This document shows positions 1 through 13,039 of a stretch of DNA of 64,000 nt, one piece after another; the stretch's first letter is position 1; each line of letters opens with the position of its first letter. Where the stretch lies: the NCBI RefSeq assembly GCF_036373705.1, contig NC_089853.1, positions 8,208,905 through 8,272,904 of the forward strand, given 5' to 3'. Origin of the DNA: Amia ocellicauda. Its lineage: Eukaryota; Chordata; Actinopteri; Amiiformes; Amiidae. A model generated the notes under the pieces. That model saw only the letters and a program-made list of their open reading frames with translations, made no database searches and was not told the DNA's origin. A program made the translations under genes and the position numbers.

Positions 1-915
1 GGATTTTTTTAAATATATATATATATATTGCTGCTTACAGACCCTAAATATAAAACCAACTAAAACAGTAAATGCTGGCAAAAATGCACTAAATAACAAA
101 GCAAACAATTGCACTTAAGCCTGTGATATGCATTCCATGGTGCACTATAGACTTAATAACTGAAACACCAGCGAGTCAATGGCATTACCTTATAAATATG
201 TACATATTCAACCTTTTCCATAGCATTTTTGTTATTTAAATCATAAATGAATATCTTTTTGCACACTAAAGTTCAGAATGTTTCCAGCTATTTTCTATTG
301 TAGTAACCAGTTTTGTTAAGAGGCCAATGTCTTTGTGAATGTCTATAGTCTAGGTTAACATTTTATTTTTTTCTTTGTGTAAATTAAAATCAGATCTTAA
401 ATATGTAACTTGTCTTGTGTATGTTAAGCATGGTCATGAATTTAATAATAGATTTACATATGTAAATATCTCTTTTTGGTAGCATTTTATACTTTTTATA
501 TTTGAATGGAACAGGTCTTTTTTTTTTTATCTAACCTTAACCAAAATGATTCAGATTTACAGATTTAGTATGTTTTAATCTTTTTTTATGTCCCTGACAT
601 TTTTAGTAACCAATATTCCATTTCTGTGCTAATTCCCTCTATGAGCCATTATGTATTGTATGAAGGGAAAAGGAAACAAAATCCCAGATTATTCACTACT
701 GCTCATTTTCTTATTTTCTGTTGCTGGCAAATTAGCTCATTCCATATAAGTATGATATGTTCATTTTTTTTAAAACAGTTCTGCTTTTTTTGTTTGTGAA
801 GTTGAAACGTTTGGGACTTGACAATTGTAACAGAGAAGGAATGTGTTGCTGTGTTGATGTACCTTGTTTTGTGACAACACTAACTTTTTTGAAATAAATA
901 GACCATACTTGAACA
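1..915 (+). other. Putative 3' UTR of a convergent gene (SBF2 expected)
   Basis: AT-rich non-coding sequence with no convincing open frame. It ends in a good plus-strand polyadenylation signal, AATAAA at 893-898, with a second AATAAA at 1172-1177. In human 11p15 the gene SBF2 converges on the 3' end of SWAP70, so a plus-strand SBF2 3' UTR is what this place should hold. The identity rests on gene order and the polyA signals only, because no coding exon of SBF2 is inside the window. An (AT)n run lies at about 13-29. Confidence 0.4.
893..898 (+). terminator. Polyadenylation signal AATAAA (plus strand)
   Basis: Canonical AATAAA hexamer at the end of a T-rich stretch, with a TG-containing sequence downstream. 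It is the probable cleavage signal of the plus-strand gene entering from the left. A second AATAAA at 1172-1177 could be an alternative distal site. Confidence 0.45.
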
Positions 916-1199
916 TGCCACTACTGTCCCTGTGATGTCTCTCTATCTAGTGCCAATACCCAAACTGACTCAAAACTTTGATCTGCCCGCCCATCACAAA
1001 TCCTATTCCTAATGTCCACCGGCCTTTCCACTAAATAATGAAGCTTCTGGTAAACTTCAAGGAAGATGTCTGTGAATTAATACGATTTTTGCAGTGCTTT
1101 GTTTCTGTTGTTTGTAGTTCACCCTTTTACGTTCGTCTGTTTGATCCGTGTGGGTGTAACAGCGTGTCAGTAATAAACATTTTCACTTGTATGCATGAG

Positions 1200-4100
1200 A
1201 GCATGTTGGGAGTCTGATCACACCATGGTCAAGTGTTTTCTCACCTCTGTCCACAGTTCCCTGAAGAAACACCGGCGCCTCGTTCCTTTGCTTGCCGTCT
1301 TTTTCTGAAGCCGATGCTCTCGTCAATACAGGTGTGCCGTTACCGAAATGATGGTCTCAGGACTGACAGACATTTCAACACCATGCACTAAACTCTCAGC
1401 AGCCGCAGCATTTGCCATACATTCTGGTTTTGGTGTTTTCATCACTGAGGCTTGTATTTGGGATTTGATGTGTTTTGTTTTAGATTTGATGCAGATTGTA
1501 TCAGGTAATCTACAGCCTCCCGCTGCCCCTCGCATGGGGTCCCAGATGAAGGTAATTGCATTTAAATCTGCATTCTCTGTCTCTCTGACTCCCCTCACTT
1601 CCTGCCCACTCTGCACAGCACTTTCTTTCTGTATAGATGTTAACCTGTAGTGCATTCATGAGGCAATGTGAAGAACAAGCATCCTCCCCTCCTGTGGTGC
1701 TGTGATGAATCAGTGATTGCCTGAAGAACTAATTAGTGTTTATTGCAAAATGTGTGATTTACACCTGTGATTATTAACTCGAAACCATGGAGCCTAAAAT
1801 ATATAATTAATATAATGATTATTCAGTCCTATTACAATAATTCTGCACTTTTAAACTGGTATTTGGAGTCGATGTTGTGTTTTCGTGCTAGAACCTGCAA
1901 GACCTTCATGTGCTTGCACTGTTGTCTTGAGAACTGCGAACAACAGTCCCATGATACTTCCACACAGCGCTGTGCAACGTGAAGGGCGCTGGCACAGATT
2001 GTGATCCTTTTGATTTATGAAGTGATTTATGACTCGATTGTTGTGTGTTGAGTTACCGATTTGCTAATCCATCATACGCCAGACAGCTGCCGGGTAGAAA
2101 CCAATCCGAATACATCATGAACAATCTCTATATTTATTTATTTGTTTAGTGCCAATACAATTATGTCAGACAAGTAGTTTCTTGCAGATTAAATTATACA
2201 GGTAACCAGGCTGTAGCCAGGGTTGGTTCAAGTTCAGGGTTGGTCTGCAACACAAATACATTGAACAAAGAGGAATTTATAGTTGTGAGAATGAAACATG
2301 GCATCTAGGATGTAAATGCAGGAAAGGCACATGGCTGATTGACTGATTTATTATTATTATTTTGTTCTCTTTAAAGCAATAGTACTGGAGCAGTTTGTAT
2401 GTTCTCAGTTTGACAAGCAGCCTGTTGCATCTTAAATTCTTACATGAATGGTTTGTGGCTCAGACCAGTGACTTAGACGATGCACTATGCAGAATCAGCA
2501 CAAGGCAAGCAGCGTGCGGCAGGAACAGTTTCTGTTTTCTCTCAGTGTTGTTTGCTGCTTTCATTAGGCTGGAAGACATTCAAGGCTACTGTCACCCATA
2601 CTCTTCGTAATAAGAGTGAAAAGGCCTTGGATCGACTTTGGTATTTTAAATGTTCCGCTTTCATATTTGATATGTCCTTAAGACTGACATTTAAGAGACT
2701 GCATTTATCCTGCAAGCCCAGAAAGCTGTGCCAGATTTTTTTTTCCCTTTTCATTCTTTCATTATATAAAATCAACAACAAAATCATCTAGGAAAGTGTG
2801 TACCAATGCCCACTGAGCTGCAAAAGCTGCCAGTTGAAGAGCTTTATGGAATAAAAAATATATATAAAAAAAAAAGTATTGGGGATTAACGTTTCACTCT
2901 GCCAGAGTATTTGGAAATGACACTGCGAACACTTATGAATGGCTGAGATTCAGCAGCATGAACCATTTGTGTTATGTTGCAGGCTGAATGTGATAGCATT
3001 TCAGTGCTGAATCACGAAGAGCAACACATTTAAAAATAACAAGACAACTACACAATGAAATGCATTGTACTGCATGACGCATCCCTCCTTTTACAATAAA
3101 GATGGACTGTTTGCTCCGACAGGTAAACAGACACCACTGAAACGCATCTAATATTGTTATAATGTATATATGGGTGACTACTAGGCTTTTGTTTTCCTGC
3201 TTCATATCACAGTTTGTGAATTCGGGTTTGTCTGAAGAAATGTTGTGAGAACCTACAGAACCCACAGTGTCCTGAGAAGCCTGCTCTGGCCTGGAACATC
3301 ATACTTCAAGAAGTGAGTATTGCTTTTAATGTTTGTTATTGATTGATGAGAACACAAAGAACAGCTGTACTACAGTGTAGAAGATCTAAATTTGAAGATT
3401 ACCTTACATTAAAAACACACACGCACACATACACAAACTGTCCATCACGTAGACTTGGCGATGACATGACTTGCCCCAGGTTTGAATAGTTCTGACACTC
3501 CCAGATTGCTTTTCCTTTGCTTGTATTGTCTGATGAATCATACACAACAGGTAGAGTCTTGTCAAGCTGTGAAGGCCGGCCGAGAAGGGTCACTCTTTCC
3601 AAATCAGTTCCTCCCCATCCAGTAAATTTCAGACAATTTGAACCGATGGTAAATAACCTTACGTAACAGCTTCACATTACTAGTCTCAGCCAAACCGAAG
3701 ACCGAAGACTGAACTGCTGTCACTTCTAGGGCGGAAAGAGCAACGTTAAAAGTTAGCCTTGAGTTGGTCCCTCTCAGAGGAAGAAGGAAAAGCCTTACAT
3801 GGAGATTCCGATTTTTTGGGGGGGGCACATTTGGTTTTCCTCATATTCAGCTGGCTAGTGGAGTGAGCAGGTGCAGCGCTAAACAAACATCTGGAAAGTT
3901 TGTAGCTAGTGGTGATTTCCAAATTTAGCCGTCTGTCCAAGCTGTGGATTAGCACCCACCCACGGGGAAAGGGCTGCAGAGGAAATGGGATTCCTGACGG
4001 ATTTACAGGGGCTGAGCAGGAGAGGACACAGCGCCTATATGTACTGCGCTCTTGAGGAGCGGCACAACTCTGAGTTTGCGAAAAACAAGAGGGAGCAGTT

Positions 4101-7100
4101 GACCGTAGAAAAACTGTTATGACCAAAACATGAAGCTGCATACTTATGTACTAAATTCATAGGAAGTGTTTAAGCCTCTGTTTGAATTGCCCTATATAGA
4201 ATAATTAGCTTCTGAGGGGGGGTGGGGGTTGTAGGCTCACCTATCAAAATTCATTTCAATTTGTATTTGTTATAGCACTCTTTGCCATCAGATCACCACA
4301 GTGCGCTGTACTGAGTCAAAGAAAGGATTGAAAAGCTCCCGGCAAGAGAGCACTGATTTCTTTACAAATTAGTTAATTGAAGATGAAGATGCTAAATCAA
4401 CAGCCTGCTGGCGTACTAAGTCCACGGGTGTCCAGCTTTACTGCACAAATAAATCTGTTTGGCCAATGAATCCTCTAAACTGGACTTTAGCCTTAATAGA
4501 TCCCAGTTGTGCAGATGGTTAGTAATGTATATTTGTGGCATTGGTACATGTGTGAGGGTGTGTTTGTGCATTCATGTTTGTTTGTGTGTAGAAACAGCAT
4601 CCTAATATCTGTGTGTAGTGGTTACTTTAATTGCAGAATGCTAGATCCCTCAGCTAGTTTTAATGTATACTTCCTCGAAACATTGAAAACACAGATCCTA
4701 GGGGAGCAACTGGTCTCTGTGTGTTTGCTTTTGTTGATCTATGGAAACATCTGTGACATTGGGTTTATTGTTAATACTGGAGTTAATACCTTGGCATTCA
4801 AGCAATCACTTCCAACTTGGAGTCAATGCTCTAAATAGGGGATTTTTAAACCATGACCTAAGAATATTAAGGGAGTTTTCGGTGTCTGTTTTAAACCATG
4901 TTTTCTCCATTGTCTGTTCGTTGCTCCTCTATTAGTTCTGTCCCGCTCCAGAATTCTTTCCCGATGACTGTTTTCATTGATACAGCCCAATGGCAGTCTG
5001 AACAATGTCACTCTTGACACTGTGATTCACACTGCAGCTAGCATCTGTGGGCTTGTTTTGCAGCATGTTTTTTGGGGGGGAGTTGTTTTGTCCTCAGAAA
5101 ACCACCTGTTCCAGCAAACGTGAATGTAATTCATAAAAAATCATTTCATGCAGGTGGAAAACTACAGTCAATACTGATACAAATCACAGACAGTTAATTT
5201 GACACATTATTAGCTTAAAGTACATAGACTCTGTGATTATAGTGAACAATTAAAAACAATACAGTTATGGAGAGATAAAGACTCTCAAAGAACAAAAACA
5301 AATCGCAAGATTAAAACGCAAGATACCAGCTGAAAATATTTGATAACAAGAAAATCTGTTTCTGTTACACCACTATAGACATGTCTACCAGTATACTGCA
5401 CGTGACTGAGTGGTTAAGGAAGAAAGCGGTGATCACATTTACTTTGTCAAGCACACTTGGCGCTAGTCCAAATCAAGACTTTCACCTACCTGTGAATTGT
5501 GAAGTATTTGTAGAAGCCACTTTCGACTACATAAAAATCAAAACACGATAGGCTACATGTTTGTAATTCACGTTCCGCAAGATGGTCAAAGTTTTGATTT
5601 GGTTTAGTCCCTGGTGTAATTCATATTTATAAAATAGGCTTCATTTGGCCAGTACTGTATACAAGCATTATTATAATGTTAATGAGAGTGTGTGGCGGCT
5701 GTTGTTATTAAGTCACCTTGGGAAGACATTTCAGCCATAAACTTGGCCAACTAAAGCCACAGCTGCGAGAGATTTACTGATTACCAGACAGAAACAGTCA
5801 GAAAGAATGTTCCTGATCCGAATCTATTTAGATGAAAATCTGCTGGAGAAGATTCAAATAAACTGGTCACAGATATGAAGTCCAGCCCACATAGCGCTTC
5901 AGGACAAGATATGTTTGCCTTATTTTGGAATGCTGGGGATTCTGCAAGCACGACACTTTCAAGAAAGGATAAAAACGATATCAATTAAACCTTGTGAAAA
6001 CAAGTTTGTATTTTATTCACACACGTTTATAATTTAATATTCTTAGTTATATGGTTATTGGTTGTGTTTTTAAACTAGTTATTCAAGTAAACCATGTGCT
6101 CATTCTTGTTTTTTCCACCCTGATTTCTTAATATATCAGTTAAGAGATTCAATAACACATGTAACATGGTAGTAAGATTAGTAGTATTGTGGTTAATAGT
6201 TGGTTGGTTGGCAGACGCCTTTTTCCAAGGCAAATCACATACAAAATGTATTATGTATTTAGAAGTAACTGTACAAAGTTACATAGTGCAAATCATGATG
6301 CAGGCAGGGAAGCAAAATACTGTAAAATGTACCTGTTAAAAATGAAGTGAAGGATTTTGATGAGTGATCTAAGAATGAAAGAAACGGTGATGTGTGTGAA
6401 CTCTGCAGCGGGCAGTGCAGCACAGTGCTGGCTGAGTGGCTGCATGGAGATGAACTTTAGGATCAGGTGTAGCTGAATATGTGATATATAATATATAACT
6501 TTCAATGGCATACAATAGTAGAATTTTCTCCAAATACATACTTTCTATTTTTCTAAGCTATGCTTTATGAAGAAGATTTATTATCTTGTCGGACAAGATT
6601 AATCGGCATTTCATAAAAATAAAAAATAAAAAAACTGGGTAAAAAGCTGAGCACATCAGCAATCAAAATCATGACCTCATTATTGTGTAAGAAGACGCCT
6701 TGAGGTACCATACTTGAATTATAGCCAATTGAACATACAAACAAAGCCATAAAAGGCAGTTCATTTTTGATTTGCTGCATTATTATTGATTCGCCACATT
6801 CCAGCGCGATGTGGACATGATAATCACATTTAAAACACTTGTGAGGGTTTCACAACTTTAATTGCATCCAGTTTATGGTATTGCTTAGTCTACTTTCTAT
6901 TTGTCTAACACAGCGCTTATTAGCCATGACAATAAAGCTGCCAGCCGCTGCAGGTAAGCACACGTAATGAAGTGTTATCTCAAATGGTGCCCTTTTGACC
7001 CCTTTTTGAACTGCGCGTTTCATACCGTCTCTGCACCATCCTAATTTGGTTAGGACTGGATCTGTGTGTTCATGATGTAATGGCCCGCATGACTTGGCAA

Positions 7101-10100
7101 TGTTTCTTTAATGCCCACAGATTCTAATTTTGGATTGCTGAAACCTTTTTTTTTTTTTTTTTGCTGATTGCAGAAATGTGAGCGATGACAGGAAGGGGAG
7201 ACGTGCAAAGCTTCTCCTCGCCTGTTGCGTTAAACACTGAGATATTGTTAAAAGAATATTACTCACTGTCACGTCTCGTTTTCACACACTGACGAGGATT
7301 GATATCGCTGGCTCCAGCATGCCACGTGGAGTGCACAGATCGTGCATTTTGGAGGGTATATTGTTTCACATCTATCGGTGGCAAAAGTCCCAGTTGAGGT
7401 TACCTGATGGGTTGCCCTTCCTTCCATGTGTATGAAATTTCAAGCTGCCAAATTTGATGATACTTTAATGTGTCTATTCAGTCTGCATTTCATACAATAC
7501 CTGCAGAATATATGACATATGCACTGCGTGATAATTACAGTTACAAAAGCTTCTTGCGGTAGCTGCCTCATGGTGGTCATAGACACCAAACCCACCAAAC
7601 CAAATTATTTTTGTTAAAGAATGGGCTATGAAGTAAGGGAATCAAAATGGATCAGCAAATACAGATCAGCAAGGAGAAGTATGTGTGCATGACTAGGAGG
7701 GCACGTGGCACGTGCATGGTAATGTGGTACAATATCATTAATTGGTTTCATAACTTATTTCATAAATACCTTGGAAGTTGTACATTCCCCACCAATCAGG
7801 GCAGTTCATGTCAATCACAATATGAGCTCTAAAAATATATACATCAGCCCTGAAAATGAGCAGCATACAAACAGACCTGAAACCAAACTCTGAGCACAAA
7901 ACAGAGCAGACACAAACCCACCCAGATCAGCCTGCTTGGCTCAATTCCAAGAGGCAAAGCTGCAGAGCTCGCAGATGGAGGGTGGAGAGAGGATGCAAGG
8001 ACCTGTGAACCCCCCAGGGCAGAGCAAGAACTCCACATTTTTTGCTGGGAAGGTCACAATGACGCTTGATGAGCTAGAGCAAATTTCAGGGTGGAGCGAC
8101 AAGTCATGTCAGCCAATATTTAATAATCACAGGGGTTTAAAATTCAGGGCTGGATGACTCAAAGAGAGTAATAATCTTTCCCGGTACATTATTTTTGTTT
8201 ATCCTTAAGTAACATTGGATTTCATGAGGAAATAAACGCTATTGTAAGCTATGCTTGAAGCCAGCAAACAGACTAATCAAGGGAAGGGCCTGGAAAGTAA
8301 CTGCTTGCTCCTTCAGGATCCCAGAGATTGATTCAGAGCAGCCCATAGGAACATCAAGTGTTTTCCAAATATTCTGAACTATGCAGCTTTCAAGTTAAGA
8401 TAAGCAAATGCATTATTCTTTTACGTCTGGTATTTGCATCAACATAGCATTGGATAAGCAACATTTCAGGAAGAGTTTCACAATGCTGTGCAAGACAGTT
8501 CGCCCAGAGTGCTGCTCCAGGTTATTTGTGCAGGATTTGTTGTATTCCATCAATGTACAGTTATATAGGCATGGTGTTGAAAATTTATTAAATTACATTC
8601 CTTTTGGGCGCTCCACCAATGTTTACATTACTTAAGTGAGGTGCTTCATTACATACCTACAGAAAACATCCAGGGTAGATTCATAAGTGAGGTGGTGACA
8701 TTAATGATTTCCAAGAAAGCTGGAGCAATTTACTTGAGAAGTGCCTGACATGCACAGACAATGTGTGTGACAGTGAATAATAGTTGTTTTTCCATGGCAT
8801 TGAAATTAAAATCTCCATAGGAACCACAATATAAACCCTTAATTTTAACAGTATTCCCTGCACAGTTTGAAGTAGTTTTTTTAAATGTATATATCTATTT
8901 ACATACACATATACATACGTACTCACATGTATGTTTTCAAATATAAATATCAATAATAAAGGTAAATAAAAAGGTTGACTGATTTAAACCTACCACAGTG
9001 TTACGTGTCAAAAGGAGAATTAAAAATCAAACAAAATTAAGATATAGGAAAGTAAGTAGTCCATTTTGGTTGTTCATACTGTATTTTGTAATGAAAATGA
9101 ATGTAATGTCTGTTTGGCTACACAGGGTGTATTTTACTGTCTAACAACCTCCTCTAGAATTCAGAACAGGCCTCCACAGAGCCAGGCGGGCTGGATTAGA
9201 GGTCAAACTCAATATTGTAAATAATACTAATAGTAACAACAATAATAATTTTATGAGATCTAATGTAATCTCAAAATCATATCCTTTCTGCTGAAACTAC
9301 TTATTAATGATACATGCTGGGAAAATAATTCCCAATAATACAGATTCCTAATGTTCGATTTTGAAAGGCAATCCTGCCATCTACTGTCCAATTTCCAAAC
9401 ATTCACTTTTTCTGATTCTCTAGATTAAAACAGAAACAGAACATTTTGGTAGAATATTTGGAAACTGAAAACTCCAGGAACCAACTGAAAGGAATATGAG
9501 TGTTTATTTTATCAGAAATTAAAACTGAAGAATTGTATTTCTTAGCAGACTCCCTTTCCTTGGACAAGACATTTGTCAAGGAACTGAATCAGAACTGACC
9601 ACATAAATACACTGGGGAGGCGATATCAATCCCCTCATCCCATACACAACTCGGTGGGTTGCTGATGACTTCGTTCAATCACAGAAGTCTCCCGCTATCA
9701 CAAAATAACTACAGAAATGGCAGTAACGGATGTAATAAATTGGACAAACGTACGGGCAGCAGCAGCCTGGTTCCTTGCAAAAAGCGAGACCAACTGAGTG
9801 TGCTTCATCTGAAAAACAGGATAAGCAAAACAAATGAATAAAGTTAACTTACACCACTTAAATAAAAATGTAAAACTGAACCAAAGCAATTGTGGACTAA
9901 GGATGAAAATTCTTAAATTGCAAGTATATAACTGACAAAATAAAACACACACTTGACATAATTCAGTTTTTTCTGGCACAAAATGCGAATGTTTTGGAAA
10001 GAGTGGTTTTAAGCCAAAGCCTTGAAGCACATGGGCTGCCTCACGGTGGCAGAGGCCAAAGCAGCTGATGGTTTCCAGAAGGTTTCTCGAGCCCTGAAAC

Positions 10101-11373
10101 AGAGTATCTGCATGTTGCATTAGTACAATAGTTATATATAACAAGTCCAATCGCATTATGATTGTGTACTGAATATTTTGCTGAATGTTGAAGGAACAGA
10201 TCAGAGTTCTTTTAAGTCTTTGATCTGTCAGTAAAATAAATAATTTAGAAATATGTATGTATGTATTCTCCCCTTTGGGGCACTTTGCTAAAGAGATGAA
10301 TGCCATTGTCCTGGCCATGTCTCTAAACAAGGGAATGTCTTCTCTGCTTTGGTTGGTGTGATATTTGTAAAAGGTTCTTTGGGAGAGTCCTGTCTTGTGT
10401 TTTAGTGAGGCATTCTTTCCTATTTTCCCAGATAAAATACCTGAAAGAAACGTAATAGGAGCTTAACTGCTTTAACAATCATCTTTACACCTGGTAACCT
10501 TCATTGTTTAATGATTTCTTTAAGTCTGACTAATAAAATCAAGGTGTCTATCAGTAAGTGGGTGGAGAATATAATTGTAATATAACTCATAACATTTCAA
10601 GTATATATACGTGCAATACGTGCTTTTTCCATAACTTGAATCAACTTGTTAGCTGAATAGGCAAACATTTTATTGTTGATTTGTGTTTTGTCCCTTCCCT
10701 AATAATTCCTATGAATCAAAATAAACAGTTATTAAATTCCTATGCAAAGGATAGACATGAAAACATTGTTAATGCATGCCTTCAGTTAATGCATGCCTTA
10801 GGCATAAGCGGTTTAAAGTAGTTGACTATTTTAAGATGGTGTGGATAGAAGAGAGAATAATTCCCCCCTTGACCCAGACTCTGATGGCAAATTATTTTAG
10901 GAATTGTAATTTTACTGTGCTTCTATTAAACTGAAAGACTTGCCCCCATACGTTTAGCTTCAAATTTCCTCAGCAGAATTCACATACTGGGGGGATTTAT
11001 TCTCGATAATTGAGTGAGGATATGAATTTGTGGTGTGTCTAAAGAACATCATTAGTACTCTTGCAATACTGAGGGATGCTGTAATGTTAGTCTTTTTCCA
11101 GTAGGTGGAGCAGTGTGGTTTTGTCATATTTTTTACTGAAGGGAAATTAGTAGCAGTTTCTCCATCCCTCCGCAGTTGATGCTGCTTCTTTATAAACCAT
11201 TTGTAATTGTTACAGTACATGTCAAGTGATTATTTGAATGTCACTTTGATCCTCTGTTGCTCAACCCAACTTCATGAGATGACAGCACTGATACAATAAC
11301 TGACACCCTTCACATGACCTATTAACGCAAACAAGACAACTAGACAGAAAACATTCAAGCACTGTAAGAAGTA
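1200..11373. other. Intergenic DNA, no supported gene
   Basis: About 10 kb of AT-rich sequence between the putative SBF2 3' end and the Tc1-like element. Open frames here are short, lack splice-site context and resemble no protein I recognise. Contents that can be named are a SINE/LINE-like fragment at 6209-6275, a 17-base T run at 7146-7162, a moderately coding-like 74-codon frame at 7936-8157 and a 210-codon minus-strand frame at 9698-10330. The last two are discussed as findings rather than called as genes. Confidence 0.6.
6209..6275 (-). repeat. Dispersed SINE/LINE-like tail module (fragment)
   Basis: The segment contains GGCAGACGCC followed by TTTTTCCAAGGC. This is the reverse complement of a module common in fish interspersed repeats (AGTCGCTTTGGATAAA followed by GCGTCTGCTAAAT). 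A plus-orientation copy lies at 21887-21932. The family name is from memory and the copy is diverged, so only the repeat class is claimed. Confidence 0.45.
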
Positions 11374-11375
11374 TA

Positions 11376-11403
11376 CACCAATCAGCCATAACATTATGAC
11401 CAC
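11376..11403 (+). repeat. Terminal inverted repeat of the Tc1-like element, left copy
   Basis: 28 bp that match, as reverse complement and without mismatch, the right end at 12137-12164. The match stops at about the point where the two subterminal regions diverge. Confidence 0.9.
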
Positions 11404-11407
11404 CTGC

Positions 11408-12016
11408 CTAATATTGTGTAGGTCCCCCTTTTGCTGCCAAAACAGCCCTGACCCGTCGAGGCATGGACTCCACTAGACCTCTGAAGGTGTGCTGTGGTAT
11501 CTGGCACCAAGACGTCAGCAGCAGATCCTTTAAGTCCTGTAAGTTGCGAGGTGGGGCCTCCATGGATCGGACTTGTTTGTCCAGCACATCCCACAGATGC
11601 TCACGTGCCCATTGTAGGCGCTTTGGGCAGTGGACAGGGGTCAGCATGGGCACCCTGACTGGTCTGTGGCTACGCAGCCCCAAACGCAACAAACTGCGAT
11701 GCACTGTGTGTTCTGACACCTTTCTATCAGAACCAGCATTCACTTTTTCAGCAATTTGAGCTACAGTAGCTCGTCTGTTGGATCAGACCACACGGGCCAG
11801 CCTTCGCTCCCCACGTGCATCAATGAGCCTTGGCCGCCCATGACCCTGTCGCCGGTTCACCGCTTTTCCTTCCTTGGACCACTTTTGATAGGTACTGACC
11901 ACTGCAGACCGGGAACACCCCACAAGAGCTGCAGTTTTGGAGATGCTCTGACCCAGTCTTCTAGCCGTCACAATGTGGCCCTTGTCAAAGTCGCTCAGAT
12001 CCTTACGCTTGCCCAT
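11408..12016 (-). pseudogene. Tc1-like transposase remnant with stop codon and deleted DDE core
   Basis: The frame starts at the ATG at 12014-12016 (protein begins [10 protein letters not shown]). It encodes the N-terminal helix-turn-helix DNA-binding region, including [20 protein letters not shown]. An in-frame TGA at 11783-11785 interrupts it at what is probably an ancestral CGA arginine codon, a CpG decay change. The same frame continues past the stop through the second DNA-binding part (HTVHRSLLRLGLRSHRP). At QWAREH it then jumps to the extreme C-terminus (WCQIPQHTFRGLVESMPRR). The DDE catalytic segment that normally follows QWAREH is missing. Both defects make it non-functional. Confidence 0.88.
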
Positions 12017-12136
12017 TTTTCCTGCTTCTAACACATCAACTTTGAGGACAAAATGTTCACTTGCTGGCTAATATATCCCACCCACTGACAGGTGCCATGA
12101 TAATGAGATTATCAGTGTTATTCACTTCACCTGTCA

Positions 12137-12164
12137 GTGGTCATAATGTTATGGCTGATTGGTG
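12137..12164 (-). repeat. Terminal inverted repeat of the Tc1-like element, right copy
   Basis: 28 bp, the perfect inverted partner of 11376-11403. An additional subterminal pair of CTGACAGGTG-like motifs lies just inside, at about 12085-12135. Confidence 0.9.
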
Positions 12165-12166
12165 TA

Positions 12167-13039
12167 TAATTATACATTTTAAATTAAAAACAACTTGCCA
12201 GTACGGTCCTCAGACTGCAGCCGCTTGCTCCGGTGGAAGGTGGATAAAGATGGGCTAGAAGATCGACTTCACTGCAAAGCTGAAAGGAAAACATCAGCCA
12301 AAGGCAACAGAAAACCATGTCAAGTACAGTAGTCATACTGAAATATATGGTTTAAAAATAGTAGAATAAAATCTCAAAAGCAAAATAACTTCTGCTTTTT
12401 TTGGGACTTCAGATCAAAAAAACCACAGTATTTTTCAGTTTTTGAAACCCACTGTTGATAAAAGCAACGCATTGTTCAAGAATTTCAGTTGTTACATTCT
12501 TAAAACTCAACATTTCACAGGAGTTGAAATCTACCAGTTTTAACTGCGCAATTTCCACACAATGTTAAGGAGTATGCAATGATTGAATATATAGCAGCCA
12601 CCACCACATGTCCTCTGCCCACTCTAAAAATAATTACTCTCTTTATAGTTAATTCAAACCACCAACTATCAAGCTTACATGTTTTGAAAATGAAGGTTGT
12701 ATTATGGTGCCAGCAATGAAAGCACTGATACATGTATAAATGGACTGTCATTCAGATGTCATTCACTAAAAAATAAAACTATTTCATGTTTTTAAATTTA
12801 CAAGAATACATTTTCTCTCTCATCTTCGATTCTGCTGCCAAAAGCCAGAGTAAGCACTATGCAAATCCTACATGATTTACCATATTTCGGTTTAAATGTT
12901 TATTTGGATGCTTTTGCCCGCCCTGCTAGTTTATAGGCAGGTGAAGGAGATCTTGCCTTTTTGAGTCAATATAGATAACCAGGAACAAACTTGTGAACAC
13001 CAAACTTGTGTGAAAGGGAAAACAAAAGGAAGAAAAAAG
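12167..13039. other. Spacer downstream of SWAP70
   Basis: AT-rich sequence between the Tc1-like element and the SWAP70 polyadenylation region. I see no gene, repeat structure or strong motif in it. Confidence 0.5.

Larger units (their letters stand above)
11374..12166 (-). mobile_element. Tc1/mariner-like DNA transposon, internally deleted copy
   Basis: The element spans 11376-12164 and is flanked by TA dinucleotides (11374-11375 and 12165-12166), the Tc1/mariner target duplication. Its ends are perfect 28-bp inverted repeats (11376-11403 and 12137-12164) that begin CACCAATCAGCC. At 789 bp it is about half the length of a complete Tc1-type element. It carries both ends of a transposase frame on the minus strand but not the catalytic middle. 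It lies between the SWAP70 3' end and the SBF2 side and is probably inert unless mobilised by a full-length relative elsewhere. Confidence 0.92.

Noticed and set aside
3746-4141. 131-codon minus-strand frame near 4 kb
   Set aside because: No domain, no splice context and no similarity recognised; consistent with chance.
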